NCBI GenBank assembly: GCA_016186645.1
Contig: JACPLF010000006.1
Span: 1 to 46,311, forward strand
Reading direction: 5' to 3'
DNA from: Candidatus Levyibacteriota bacterium
Lineage (GTDB): Bacteria; Patescibacteriota; Microgenomatia; Levybacterales; UBA12049
Length of the DNA: 46,311 nt
Shown here: positions 28,391-37,487 of the stretch, one piece after another
Numbering within the stretch: the first letter of the stretch is position 1
Layout of the letters: every line of letters begins with the position of its first letter
The notes under the pieces: generated by a model
Told to the model about the DNA's origin: nothing
Database searches by the model: none
Seen by the model: the letters and a program-made list of their open reading frames with translations, nothing else
Made by a program: the position numbers and the translations under genes

Positions 28391-30016
28391 ATGCTTAAAA
28401 AGTATTCTTTTCTGCTTCTGATTTTTGTTCTTGCAATTTTTTTGAGATTTTGGCAGTTGGGAGATATTCCGCCGGGGGTTCATACGGATGAGGCAGACAC
28501 AGGTTATTCTGCATATAGTATTTTAAAAACGGGATTAGACCCTCATGGTAATTTTAATTTATTAGCTCTTTCGGATAACAATACTGGGGGGACCCATCCT
28601 CCTTTGTACACTTATTTACTTCTTCCTTTGGTTAAATTTTTTGGTTTAAATATCTTCGTAGAGAGGATGCCTTCTGCGATTTTGGGTTCCCTAACAGTTT
28701 TACTGATCTTTTTTCTTGTTACCAAGCTTTTCAGGTCTAATACTCTTGCTAATCTTACTACGTTTTTGTTCGCAGTTAATCCGTGGGCTATACATATCTC
28801 AAGACAAGGGCTTTTGGAAGCGGAGTCTTTATTTTTTGTAATGTTTGGAATTGTTTTATTTCTATATAGCGATAAGAAGAAATATCTTTTAATATTTTCT
28901 GCTATCTCTTTTGGTTTATCTCTATATGCTTATGATGCACCGAAAATTTTCCTCCCTCCTTTCTTATTACTTCTTTTTTATTTTTGCAGATTGACACTTT
29001 TCAAAATAAAAAAAATTTTCATAGCTTTCATTTTAATTTTTTCTTTGTTTTATATTTCCGTTCTGCAGTTAACCTTTGTGCAGGGAGATATAGCCGATTA
29101 CAATAGATCATCTATTTTTAATGATGTCGCGCAGAATGTTGATTCCGAAAGATTTCAAACCAATGCGCCATTATGGCTTAGCAGCATTTTTCATAACAAA
29201 TTATCTGTTTCTCTAAAAAGACTTGAGACGAGTTACGCAAGCGTCTTTTCGCTCAATTGGCTCTTTGTTAACGGTTCTGGAAATCTTCAGCACGCGGTTG
29301 GTAGACATGGACAGTTTTTTTTATTTGAACTTCCATTCTTCTTTATTGGGACATATTTAGTATTTAAAAAGAATCCTAAGATTGGAATATTTCTTTTGGG
29401 ATGGATGCTTATAGGCGCTCTTCCCGGAGGTTTAACAAATGGTAATTATGCATATCGGTCCATACATATGCTGCCTATCCCTATTGTTTTTTCAAGCGTA
29501 GGCGTTGTTTGGTTATGGGAATTATTAAGTAAGAAAAAAACTTTGCAAAGAGCAGCCGCTAAATTGTTACTTATAGGAATAATGGGAATATATATATCTT
29601 CTTACTTAGTCACATATTTCTTTGATTATCCTGTTTATGCATCAGAGCCTTGGAATAAAGAGCAGAATGATGTTATTCGTTTTGCAACCGAAGAAAAAGA
29701 TAAATACAAAACAATTTTTATTGACGGAGGGGAGCCATGGGCCATTGAGTATGCTTTCTTCAATAAAATAGATCCACACGTATATCAGGACGCTTATAGA
29801 AATATTAAAACTTTTAATGGCAAGGAGGTAATACATATAGACAATATTTATTTTGGTATATTTCAGTTAGAATATGTGAGTACTCCTTCGGCATTTTTCC
29901 CCAAAAACTCAATGTTTATTACTAATGCTAATAATTTCCCAAAAATGCCCTACATAAAATCTTTCAAAGACCCTGGAAAGGTAAGGGATATTTTTAAAGT
30001 TTTCGAAGTTAGATGA
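28391..30016 (+). CDS. GT39/PMT-like membrane glycosyltransferase, DEA family
   Basis: This 541-residue protein has HTDEADTGYSAYS (31-43, acidic pair 33-34), THPPLYTYL (68-76) and LFAVNPWAIH as the conserved helix end. It differs from its paralogues by SAYS in place of NAYS and by keeping the classical HPPLY motif of ArnT/PMT proteins, where the others have KPxxY or similar. It has about ten helices and a C-terminal soluble domain with YAFFNKIDPHVY, matching FYLKYDPxLY of the paralogues. A 42-base gap precedes it with no clear promoter. It overlaps the next paralogue by ATGA, as expected for a tandem duplication. Confidence 0.86.
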   Translation: MLKKYSFLLLIFVLAIFLRFWQLGDIPPGVHTDEADTGYSAYSILKTGLDPHGNFNLLALSDNNTGGTHPPLYTYLLLPLVKFFGLNIFVERMPSAILGSLTVLLIFFLVTKLFRSNTLANLTTFLFAVNPWAIHISRQGLLEAESLFFVMFGIVLFLYSDKKKYLLIFSAISFGLSLYAYDAPKIFLPPFLLLLFYFCRLTLFKIKKIFIAFILIFSLFYISVLQLTFVQGDIADYNRSSIFNDVAQNVDSERFQTNAPLWLSSIFHNKLSVSLKRLETSYASVFSLNWLFVNGSGNLQHAVGRHGQFFLFELPFFFIGTYLVFKKNPKIGIFLLGWMLIGALPGGLTNGNYAYRSIHMLPIPIVFSSVGVVWLWELLSKKKTLQRAAAKLLLIGIMGIYISSYLVTYFFDYPVYASEPWNKEQNDVIRFATEEKDKYKTIFIDGGEPWAIEYAFFNKIDPHVYQDAYRNIKTFNGKEVIHIDNIYFGIFQLEYVSTPSAFFPKNSMFITNANNFPKMPYIKSFKDPGKVRDIFKVFEVR

Positions 30017-31626
30017 AAAGGTATTTATTACTTTTAATAATTGCGTTGGCAATTGTTCTTAGGTTGTGGAATTTAGGAAATAATCCTCCTGCATTAACAT
30101 GGGATGAAGCTGCCTGGGGTTATAACGCATATTCTTTGGGCGTCGACGGCAGAGACGAATTCGGCAGATTTTTGCCTTTAGATTACCTAGAATCTTTTGG
30201 TGATTTCAAACCAGTAATGTATGCATATCTGGATGTTATACCAATTAGGATCTTTGGTCTAAATGAATTTGCAGTAAGATTTCCTTCTGCATTGTTCGGA
30301 GCTTTGACAGTAATTATTACATATTTTTTAACAAAAAGAATTTTTTGGAATTCAAAGCAAAAAGAATTATATGCATTTCTGGCTACGCTTTTTTTAGCCA
30401 TTTCTCCCTGGCATATTATGCTGTCTCGTGCAGCATTTGAAGCAAATATAGCAACATTTTTTTTGGCAGGGGGAGTTTGGTTATTCTTAAAGGGAGTACA
30501 GGAGAAAAAATGGTATTTGGCAGCATCAATCATTTTTTTTGTACTATCTTTATATACTTTTAATACCGCAAGAATTGTTGCTCCAATTTTAGTTTTACTT
30601 TTAAGCGTCTTATTTAGAAGAAAACTCATTGAAAATAAAAAGCAAGCATTGGTTGCATTTATTGTTGGAATTTTATTAATATTACCAACTTTTAGATTTC
30701 TACTTTCTCCCCAAGCAAGTCTTAGATTTAAAGAAGTAAACATATTTTCGGATGCAAGTGTTGTTGAAACGGCAAACCAAGAGATTGCCAATGACAATAG
30801 CTCTACGTGGTCAAAGGTTTTGCACAATCGACGATTTGCCTATACTATTTCTTTCTTAAGGCATTATTTTGATAATTTAAATCCGAACTTCCTTTTCATA
30901 AAAGGAGATGGGAATCCAAAGTTTTCTACCCAAGATGTAGGGGAAATGTATCTGTGGGACCTGCCATTCTTTGTAGCGGGAATATTGTTACTTATTAAAA
31001 AAAGGGAAGCCTTCTGGTGGGTAATTCCAAGCTGGTTACTATTGGCAATATTGCCGGCAGCAACAGCCCGAGAAACTCCTCATGCTTTAAGAATTGAAAC
31101 TACACTTCCGACATTTCAGATAATTGTAGCTTATGGATTTTCACAGTTTTTACTAAAAATTAGGAGTGTCAGGCGTTTTAAGCTGATTGTTATTTTTTTA
31201 GGCATCTTACTTTTTGCTAATTTTTTCTATTTTTTCCGTAATTACAATGTGCATTATCCGCGGGAGTTTTCGGGTGAGTGGCAATACGGATATAAAGATT
31301 CAATAAATTATGTTAAATCAGTACAGAATAATTATGACAGCATATATATTACAAACGAATTGGGAAGACCCTATGTTTATTATGCTTTTTATTTAAAAAC
31401 TGATCCGAAGAATTTCAGGGAAAATAGTATTGTTAGGCGAGACGTTTTTGGATTTGTAACAGTGGATGGGTTTGATAAATACAAGTTTTTAGATAATGTT
31501 ACAGAAATCGAAGAGAATAAAAAAAATCTTTTTATAAATACTCCTAAAAATGTGCCGCCCGGTGCAAACATACTTAAAAATTTTTATTTTTTGAATAAAA
31601 ATGTTTCTCTTGTTGCTTATGAATAA
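30013..31626 (+). CDS. GT39/PMT-like membrane glycosyltransferase, DEA family
   Basis: This 537-residue protein has WDEAAWGYNAYS (30-41), DFKPVMYAYL (64-73) and LAISPWHIMLSRAAFEAN, all shared closely with the gene at 31619. It has about ten helices. The C-terminal domain has YYAFYLKTDPKNF and ends in NKNVSLVAYE. It probably transfers a sugar from polyprenyl phosphate at the outer membrane face. It overlaps the upstream gene by ATGA and the downstream paralogue by 8 bases. I see no long stretch of near-identical DNA between this gene and its paralogues by eye, so the duplications are not recent. Confidence 0.86.
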   Translation: MKRYLLLLIIALAIVLRLWNLGNNPPALTWDEAAWGYNAYSLGVDGRDEFGRFLPLDYLESFGDFKPVMYAYLDVIPIRIFGLNEFAVRFPSALFGALTVIITYFLTKRIFWNSKQKELYAFLATLFLAISPWHIMLSRAAFEANIATFFLAGGVWLFLKGVQEKKWYLAASIIFFVLSLYTFNTARIVAPILVLLLSVLFRRKLIENKKQALVAFIVGILLILPTFRFLLSPQASLRFKEVNIFSDASVVETANQEIANDNSSTWSKVLHNRRFAYTISFLRHYFDNLNPNFLFIKGDGNPKFSTQDVGEMYLWDLPFFVAGILLLIKKREAFWWVIPSWLLLAILPAATARETPHALRIETTLPTFQIIVAYGFSQFLLKIRSVRRFKLIVIFLGILLFANFFYFFRNYNVHYPREFSGEWQYGYKDSINYVKSVQNNYDSIYITNELGRPYVYYAFYLKTDPKNFRENSIVRRDVFGFVTVDGFDKYKFLDNVTEIEENKKNLFINTPKNVPPGANILKNFYFLNKNVSLVAYE

Positions 31627-33277
31627 AAAAATATTTATTCTTCTAAGTTTTATAGTAATAATAGCTTCTTTATTGAGGTTCTGGGGGCTTGGCAAAGTTC
31701 CTGCTTCGCCGGATTGGGATGAGGTTGCCTTGGGATATAACGCATATTCAATCATGCAGACAGGAAAAGATGAATATGGAAAGGCAATGCCTATAATTCT
31801 CAGATCTTTTGATGACTACAAGCCTGCGCTTTATGCCTACTTAACGATCCCATCAATACAAGCATTTGGTTTAAATGTTTTTGCTGTGAGACTTCCTTCT
31901 GCAATCTTTGGAGTGTTGATGGTTATAGGGGTATTCTTCTTAGTTAAAGAACTTTTCAAAAAAGACAACTTTGCTCTTCTTTCTGCGTTTTTACTTGCTA
32001 TTTCCCCTTGGCATATTCAGTTTTCAAGAGTTGCTTTCGAATCAGGTGTAGGTGCTGCTTTAAATGTCTTTTGGATTCTGTTTTTTATCAAAGGCCTTAA
32101 GAAAGCTGAATATTTAATATTAAGCGCATTAATAATGGGGCTGAATCTGTATATGTATCAAAGCGAAAAAGTTTTTATCCCACTTGTTTTAATGGCTCTT
32201 ATTTATATTTTTAGAAAAGAATTTTTTGCCATTAACAGAAAATATATTGTTACATCTTTAGTGGTCTTGGTAATCATTTCATTGCCATTAATCCATTTCA
32301 CCCTGACTAATAAGGAAGCGCTTGCAAGAGCCAGAGGGGTGAGTATATTTTCAGATAATACACTTGTTGAAAGAAACTCACAAAAATTAATACAAGATCA
32401 TGAAAACAAAGATATATTGGGATTGGTCTTAGATAATCGTAGGGTCGAATATGCGAGAGGCGTGGTATCTGGTTATCTCTCCCATTTTGATTTCAATTGG
32501 CTATTTATTACCGGGGATCTCGCTCGCCATCATGCTCCGAATATGGGATTAATGTATTTGTGGGAGTTGCCATTTCTCTTAGTTGGAATTTACTCATTGG
32601 CAATTGGTAAATTTTCCCAAAATTTTGGTAAAAAAGAAAAATTATTCATTTTTGTATGGTTTTTGTTAGTTCCAATTCCCGCATCTATAACAAGCGGGGT
32701 TCCGCACGCAGTAAGAACGCTTAATTTCCTGCCTTTATTCCAAATTTTTACTGCAGTAGGAATTCTGGCTGCTATAAAAGAAGTATCAAGTATTAAGTAT
32801 CAAGTATTAAGTATACGAATAAAATATCTGGCTTTTGGAGTTTCTTTTTTATTTTTAATATTTAATTTTTTGTATTACTTAAATCAATATTTTGTTCAGC
32901 AAAATTATTTTACTTCCGAAGAATGGCAATATGGTTATGAAAAAGCAATTCCGTTTATTCAAAACCAACAGGATAAATACGATAAGATAGTTGTTTCTAA
33001 TTCAGCGCCTCTGGATCAGTCTTATATGTTTTTTCTTTTTTATCTTAAATATGATCCTTCTTTATACAAAGAAGAAACTAAGAATTCTTCCGGGGGATTT
33101 AGGGAGAATCATAAATTCGGAAAATACGAATTTCGCCCGATTGTTTGGGATAAGGAAAATAATGCTCAGAAAATTCTATATGTTGGACGGGACAAAGATT
33201 TTCCGCCACAAGCGAGAAGATTATTTCAGGTCAATTACCTTAATGGGTCACCTGCAATATCTATTGTTGAAAGATAA
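31619..33277 (+). CDS. GT39/PMT-like membrane glycosyltransferase, DEA family (DEV variant)
   Basis: Counting from the ATG at 31619 this is a 552-residue protein. That start is preferred over 31601 because it puts the acidic pair (DWDEV, 34-35) at the same distance as in the paralogues. GYNAYS, DYKPALYAYL and LAISPWHIQFSRVAFES follow. Its C-terminal domain (SYMFFLFYLKYDPSLY, HKFGKYEFRPIVW) is strikingly close to that of the gene at 34341. A heptamer array at 32783 encodes SIKYQVLSI in a cytoplasmic loop before a late helix. The role is as for the other family members; the sugar is unknown. Confidence 0.86.
   Translation: MNKKIFILLSFIVIIASLLRFWGLGKVPASPDWDEVALGYNAYSIMQTGKDEYGKAMPIILRSFDDYKPALYAYLTIPSIQAFGLNVFAVRLPSAIFGVLMVIGVFFLVKELFKKDNFALLSAFLLAISPWHIQFSRVAFESGVGAALNVFWILFFIKGLKKAEYLILSALIMGLNLYMYQSEKVFIPLVLMALIYIFRKEFFAINRKYIVTSLVVLVIISLPLIHFTLTNKEALARARGVSIFSDNTLVERNSQKLIQDHENKDILGLVLDNRRVEYARGVVSGYLSHFDFNWLFITGDLARHHAPNMGLMYLWELPFLLVGIYSLAIGKFSQNFGKKEKLFIFVWFLLVPIPASITSGVPHAVRTLNFLPLFQIFTAVGILAAIKEVSSIKYQVLSIRIKYLAFGVSFLFLIFNFLYYLNQYFVQQNYFTSEEWQYGYEKAIPFIQNQQDKYDKIVVSNSAPLDQSYMFFLFYLKYDPSLYKEETKNSSGGFRENHKFGKYEFRPIVWDKENNAQKILYVGRDKDFPPQARRLFQVNYLNGSPAISIVER
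32783..32810. repeat. Heptamer tandem repeat, GTATCAA/GTATTAA x4
   Basis: Four alternating copies of GTATCAA and GTATTAA lie inside the GT39 gene. The same alternating unit and the same peptide (IKYQVLSI) occur at 11624 in an unrelated YfhO gene, so the repeat has spread or arisen independently of gene homology. Confidence 0.85.
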
Positions 33278-33282
33278 TAAAT

Positions 33283-34341
33283 ATGAAAAGAGTACTTATT
33301 ACAGGAGGGGTAGGTTTTGTTGGGGAACAACTCATTAAATACTTATTGAGTATTGGAGGAAATGAAATAGTAATCTTCGATAAGCTAGAGCACCATGACC
33401 CAAAAAACAATATTAAGGGAGTTGCGTACTTTAAAGGGAACATCTTATCTAGAGAAGATGTAGGCAAAGTTTTTAAAATAAATGGTCCTTTTTCAGCTGT
33501 TTATCATTTGGCCTCTGCAATGCCCAACAAGGAAGTTGCTGATGATCTTATGTGGGAGACAAACGTCTTGGGTACTTTGAATCTAGTATCAGAGGCAGTT
33601 AGAAACAAAGTGAATTCTTTTGTTTTCACTTCTAGTAATGTTACATATGGAATTCCAAAAAATCTTCCGGTAACCGAACAAACACCCTTAATTCCTCTTG
33701 AAATGTATGGAAAAAGTAAAGAGCAAGCGGAAAAAGAATTAGCTAAATTTAAGGGCAAAATAAATATACAAATATTCCGTTGTCCTGTCATTACAGGTAT
33801 TGGAAGACTTGGTTTGCAGGCTATTTTGTATGAATTTATTTCCGAAAGTAAAAATGTATATATGTTGGGAGACGGATCAAACAAGTATCAATTTGCAGAC
33901 GTCACAGATGTTGTTGTTGCTTTGGAAAAGGCAAGTCATATTGAGGGTTTCGATATTTATACAATAGGTGCTGATGAAGTAATAACATTGGCTGAAATTT
34001 ACAAAAGAGTAATTAAATTTGCAAATAGCACATCTAAATTAGTTGCGCTGCCTATAGCTCCAGCGCTTTTCATTCTTTCTATTTTGGACAAGATTAATAT
34101 GTCGCCACTTGGCGTATATCAATACACCATGATGGGCCGTTCAATTTATGCCGATACTACAAAAATAAAGAAAAAACTTAATTGGAAACCTAAGAAAACA
34201 AACGCAGATACGTTTATAGATAATTACAAATGGTATATAGAAAATAAAGGAAGTTTTACTCAGATTGGGTCCGGAGATTTTTCAGCGAATAGATCAGTTC
34301 CAAAAATGGGAATTCTGAAATTGATAAAAATGTTTTCATAG
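33283..34341 (+). CDS. NAD-dependent epimerase/dehydratase, extended SDR
   Basis: This 352-residue Rossmann enzyme has GGVGFVG (8-14) for NAD binding, TSSNVTYG (116-123) with the catalytic Ser/Thr, and Y142-K146 in MYGKSK, so the SDR triad is intact. It lies within the UDP-sugar epimerase/dehydratase superfamily but is not close to GalE. The acceptor-side region (RCPVITGIGRLGL) and the hydrophobic stretch ALFILSILDKI near 260 fit other nucleotide-sugar SDRs. A tail of about 30 residues after the WKPKKT stretch has no clear homology. It sits 5 bases after one GT39 gene and overlaps the next by one base, separating the two most similar paralogues. It presumably makes or modifies a sugar nucleotide donor. 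Confidence 0.85.
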   Translation: MKRVLITGGVGFVGEQLIKYLLSIGGNEIVIFDKLEHHDPKNNIKGVAYFKGNILSREDVGKVFKINGPFSAVYHLASAMPNKEVADDLMWETNVLGTLNLVSEAVRNKVNSFVFTSSNVTYGIPKNLPVTEQTPLIPLEMYGKSKEQAEKELAKFKGKINIQIFRCPVITGIGRLGLQAILYEFISESKNVYMLGDGSNKYQFADVTDVVVALEKASHIEGFDIYTIGADEVITLAEIYKRVIKFANSTSKLVALPIAPALFILSILDKINMSPLGVYQYTMMGRSIYADTTKIKKKLNWKPKKTNADTFIDNYKWYIENKGSFTQIGSGDFSANRSVPKMGILKLIKMFS

Positions 34342-35990
34342 TGAGTAAATTTATTTCTACAAAATGGGTGCTAATTTTAATACTGATTCTTGCTGCTTTT
34401 TTACGTTTTTGGAATCTTGGACATGTTCCGCCTAGCGCATCATTGGACGAAGCATCAATTGGGTACAATGCCTATTCTGTAATCAAAACAGGAGCAGATG
34501 AATTTGGAGAGTTACCGCTTATTTCTCAGCGGGGCTATGACGATTGGAGAAGGTCAACATATCTTTTCTTGGTAGTTCCTTTTGTTGCCTTACTTGATTT
34601 AAATGTAGTAGCCGTTCGTCTTCCCGCTGTAATCCTGTCAGTTTTAACCGTCTTGGCTACTTACAATGTAGTTTTACTGCTTTTCTCAAAACGTTCATCC
34701 TTTTCACAAGCGACCGCTCTGATGAGTGCTTTTCTATTGGCAATTAGTCCTTGGCACATTTATATATCTCGTCTTGGTCATGAGTCCAATGCCTGTTTAT
34801 CTTTTCTCGTCTTTGGTATTTTATTTTTCTTGCGGGGGCAAAAGAATAAAAAAGATTTCTTTCTTTCAATAGTGTTTTTCACTCTTTCGATGATCAGTTA
34901 TTATTCTGGACAGGCTCTCATACCATTATTGGCAATAGGATTATTTTTTATTTTCAGAAAAAATACACTTTCAATAGTTGCTTCAAATATAAAAATATTT
35001 ATTATTTTTATAATTCTAGTTATTCCTTTTGTTTGGTCAGTTTTTTCTCCTCAAGCTCTTATCCGTTTTCAGGGAACAAGCACATTTAAGCCTGAATCTC
35101 ATTCTGAGATGTTCGATGAAGAAGTGAGATTGCGCAATAAGGCTGTCGAAAGCAACGATATATTTGGTACGTTATTTTACAATAGACGTGTTTTTCCAAT
35201 TAAAGTTTTAATTCAGGGATACGTTTCTCATTTTAATCCGCAATGGCTATTCGCAAATTCTTCTAACGAGCCATTCAAGGCCCCAAATATGGGACTATTA
35301 TATATATGGCAAATTCCATTTATCTTAATAGGATTTATTGTTCTTATTTTCACTAAGCTTTCGGATAGCAAGTCAAAAAAACTTGTCCTTCTTTGGTTTT
35401 TTCTAGGTGCTCTGCCTGCTTCTATTGCAACGCAAGCACCTCATGCAATGCGATCTTACAATATTCTCCCGACTTGGCAAATTTTTACTGCACTAGGGCT
35501 CGTCTATATACTCTTTAAATTTAAAAAAATTAATATCTTAACGTCTTTGAGCTTCTTATTTTTTGTTTCAATAAGCTTAGTCAGTTTCTATAAAAACTAT
35601 TTCATTGTTTTTCCTAAAGAGCAGTCTGGTTCTTTTCAATACTCATTGCATAGTGTTGTGAAATTTGTATTGAGCAACGAAAAATCTTATGGAAAAATTG
35701 TCTTTTCAAATAAGGATAACCTTTATCAATCATATATGTTTTATTTGTTTGATAGTAAGTACGATCCTCATTTGTATCAATCACAAGGTGGAACTAAATC
35801 TGGGGGATTTGAAGAGGCGCACTCATTCGGAAAATATCAGTTCAGGCCTATTATTTGGAATAAAGATAAATCTCTAGAAAACACGTTATTAATAGGGAAT
35901 GGTCAAGATTTTCCAGACGAAACGAATACCCTAGAATCATTTAAAAATTTAGACGGGAAAGGGGAGATTGAAATTGTTGAAATTAAATAA
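34341..35990 (+). CDS. GT39/PMT-like membrane glycosyltransferase, DEA family, GTG start
   Basis: This 549-residue protein has LDEASIGYNAYS (35-46, acidic pair 36-37), DDWRRSTYLFL in place of the KPxxY element, and LAISPWHIYISRLGHESN. The C-terminal domain (SYMFYLFDSKYDPHLY, HSFGKYQFRPIIW) shows it to be the nearest paralogue of 31619. It lacks the heptamer array that the paralogue carries. The GTG start overlaps the epimerase stop by one base (TAGTG). The final codons hold the ribosome-binding site of the next gene. It probably acts on an external acceptor. Confidence 0.86.
   Translation: MSKFISTKWVLILILILAAFLRFWNLGHVPPSASLDEASIGYNAYSVIKTGADEFGELPLISQRGYDDWRRSTYLFLVVPFVALLDLNVVAVRLPAVILSVLTVLATYNVVLLLFSKRSSFSQATALMSAFLLAISPWHIYISRLGHESNACLSFLVFGILFFLRGQKNKKDFFLSIVFFTLSMISYYSGQALIPLLAIGLFFIFRKNTLSIVASNIKIFIIFIILVIPFVWSVFSPQALIRFQGTSTFKPESHSEMFDEEVRLRNKAVESNDIFGTLFYNRRVFPIKVLIQGYVSHFNPQWLFANSSNEPFKAPNMGLLYIWQIPFILIGFIVLIFTKLSDSKSKKLVLLWFFLGALPASIATQAPHAMRSYNILPTWQIFTALGLVYILFKFKKINILTSLSFLFFVSISLVSFYKNYFIVFPKEQSGSFQYSLHSVVKFVLSNEKSYGKIVFSNKDNLYQSYMFYLFDSKYDPHLYQSQGGTKSGGFEEAHSFGKYQFRPIIWNKDKSLENTLLIGNGQDFPDETNTLESFKNLDGKGEIEIVEIK
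35958..35966 (+). promoter_or_regulatory. Strong Shine-Dalgarno site inside an upstream gene
   Basis: AAAGGGGAG lies inside the last codons of the upstream gene, 7 bases before the TTG at 35974. It decides the start of a gene that has no ATG nearby and is one of the few purine-rich ribosome-binding sites visible in the window. Confidence 0.6.
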
Positions 35991-37476
35991 AATATTTATC
36001 TTTGTGCTGTTTATTTTCTCCCTTGGCTTTTTTTTAAGAGCTCAGGAATTAGTATCTCATAACTTTCTCTTTCTCTTAGATCAAGGTAGGGATATGATGG
36101 CTGTCAAAGGTATTCTTTATGATCACCACCAGACATTAATAGGGCCAGCCACGAGTTTGAGAGGGGTATTTCAGGGTCCTTTATGGTACTACTTGTTGGC
36201 GCTATCAACAGCAATTTTTGGAGGAGATCCTTGGGGAGGAATAGCCTTAATGTTTATCATCAGCATTTCAGTTTTGCTAGTCGTTTATTTTTGGATGAGA
36301 AATCTTTTTGGAGAAAAAGCAGCACTTATCTCATTATTTCTTTTCGCTGTTTCTCCGGAGGCAATTGCTGCCGCAACCTATGCATGGAATCCTCATCCCA
36401 TGTGGCTTCTGATTGTAATTTATATTTTCACTTTTTATAGTGCAATTTATAAGTCTAATAAATTTAATATTGTATTATGGCCAACAATTGGCTTAATGTT
36501 CCATTTTCAGACAGCGCTAGCTGTCTTTATTCTGCTATCAACTATCATTTATATTTTTATTTTTCAAAGAAAAATTTTTCTGAACAAAAATTTATTGATA
36601 GGATTAGGAATTTTTTCCATTACATTTTTACCGCAAGTAATATTTGATTTAAGACATAACTTTTTAATGTCTAAATCCGCAATGAGTCTTTTTTCAGGAT
36701 CAGAGCGGGGATTATTTGTCGGTGGGGAAAAGACAGGCTATTTGAAAATAGTAGCTGATCACATATTTGCTTTTTACAATAATTTTAAATCAGCTTTTAT
36801 AAATGACGGAATTGCCAAGTACGTTCCAGATCTACTCATACTATTAATATTGTTAACAACATTAATTGTAATGAAAAAGAATAATTTCTTTTCGGATAAA
36901 GAATCTAGATTTTTTTCTCTCGTAATTAAATTATTATCAATTATTTTTCTTTTAAGTCTTGCTTATCCATTCCCCTTACGTTACTGGTTTTTAACAGGGT
37001 TCCAATCTTTTTACTTAATAGCTTTGGGACTTTTGTTAAGCAGGTTTTTAACTGACAGGTTAGGTAAAGTTATTTTAATCGCCCTATTTATTCTTCTGAC
37101 TTCTTATTCTTTCCAAAGAATTAATATTCTATATTTCAGTCCTCCTGATGATGGCGGGGCAGAAAAAATAAAAGGAAAATTAGCTGCAATTGACCATGTC
37201 TATAAAGATGCAAAAGATAAAAATTTTAATCTTTTGGTTTTTACACCGGCTGTTTATACAGACGCCTATGATTATTTAATATGGTGGCATGGAGGAGAAA
37301 AGTATAATTATATCCCCGGTAAGGAAAAAACAAGAACATTTTACTTGTTAATCGAGAAAGATCGCTCAAAGCCCTGGAGCTATAATGGCTGGCTTGAAAC
37401 CGTAATTAGAACTGGGAATATTGTTGAAACGATTACTTTGCCCAGTGGGCTTATCGTACAGAAAAGATCAATGTAG
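35974..37476 (+). CDS. GT-C membrane glycosyltransferase, DxxRD clade, TTG start
   Basis: This protein of about 500 residues has LDQGRD (35-40), LIGPAT (55-60) and FQGPLWYYL (66-74), the DxxRD signature, with PEAIAAATYAWNPHP further on. About eleven helices and a soluble tail of about 120 residues (TDAYDYLIWWHGGEKY) follow. No ATG is available near the N-terminus. TTG at 35974 is preferred because AAAGGGGAG ends 7 bases upstream; 35968 and 35977 are in-frame alternatives. It overlaps the previous gene by 17 bases. It is closest to 26843. The expected role is transfer from a polyprenyl-phosphate sugar; specificity is unknown. Confidence 0.8.
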   Translation: MLKLNKIFIFVLFIFSLGFFLRAQELVSHNFLFLLDQGRDMMAVKGILYDHHQTLIGPATSLRGVFQGPLWYYLLALSTAIFGGDPWGGIALMFIISISVLLVVYFWMRNLFGEKAALISLFLFAVSPEAIAAATYAWNPHPMWLLIVIYIFTFYSAIYKSNKFNIVLWPTIGLMFHFQTALAVFILLSTIIYIFIFQRKIFLNKNLLIGLGIFSITFLPQVIFDLRHNFLMSKSAMSLFSGSERGLFVGGEKTGYLKIVADHIFAFYNNFKSAFINDGIAKYVPDLLILLILLTTLIVMKKNNFFSDKESRFFSLVIKLLSIIFLLSLAYPFPLRYWFLTGFQSFYLIALGLLLSRFLTDRLGKVILIALFILLTSYSFQRINILYFSPPDDGGAEKIKGKLAAIDHVYKDAKDKNFNLLVFTPAVYTDAYDYLIWWHGGEKYNYIPGKEKTRTFYLLIEKDRSKPWSYNGWLETVIRTGNIVETITLPSGLIVQKRSM

Positions 37477-37487
37477 TAAAATAAATT

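Noticed and set aside
30183..30827. Minus-strand open frame of 214 codons
   Set aside because: It lies wholly antisense to a conserved GT39 gene, its product has no recognisable domain and its composition is that of a complementary-strand shadow.
31601..31618. Upstream ATG for the third tandem GT39 gene
   Set aside because: The ATG at 31619 gives the same distance to the DE pair as in the paralogues.
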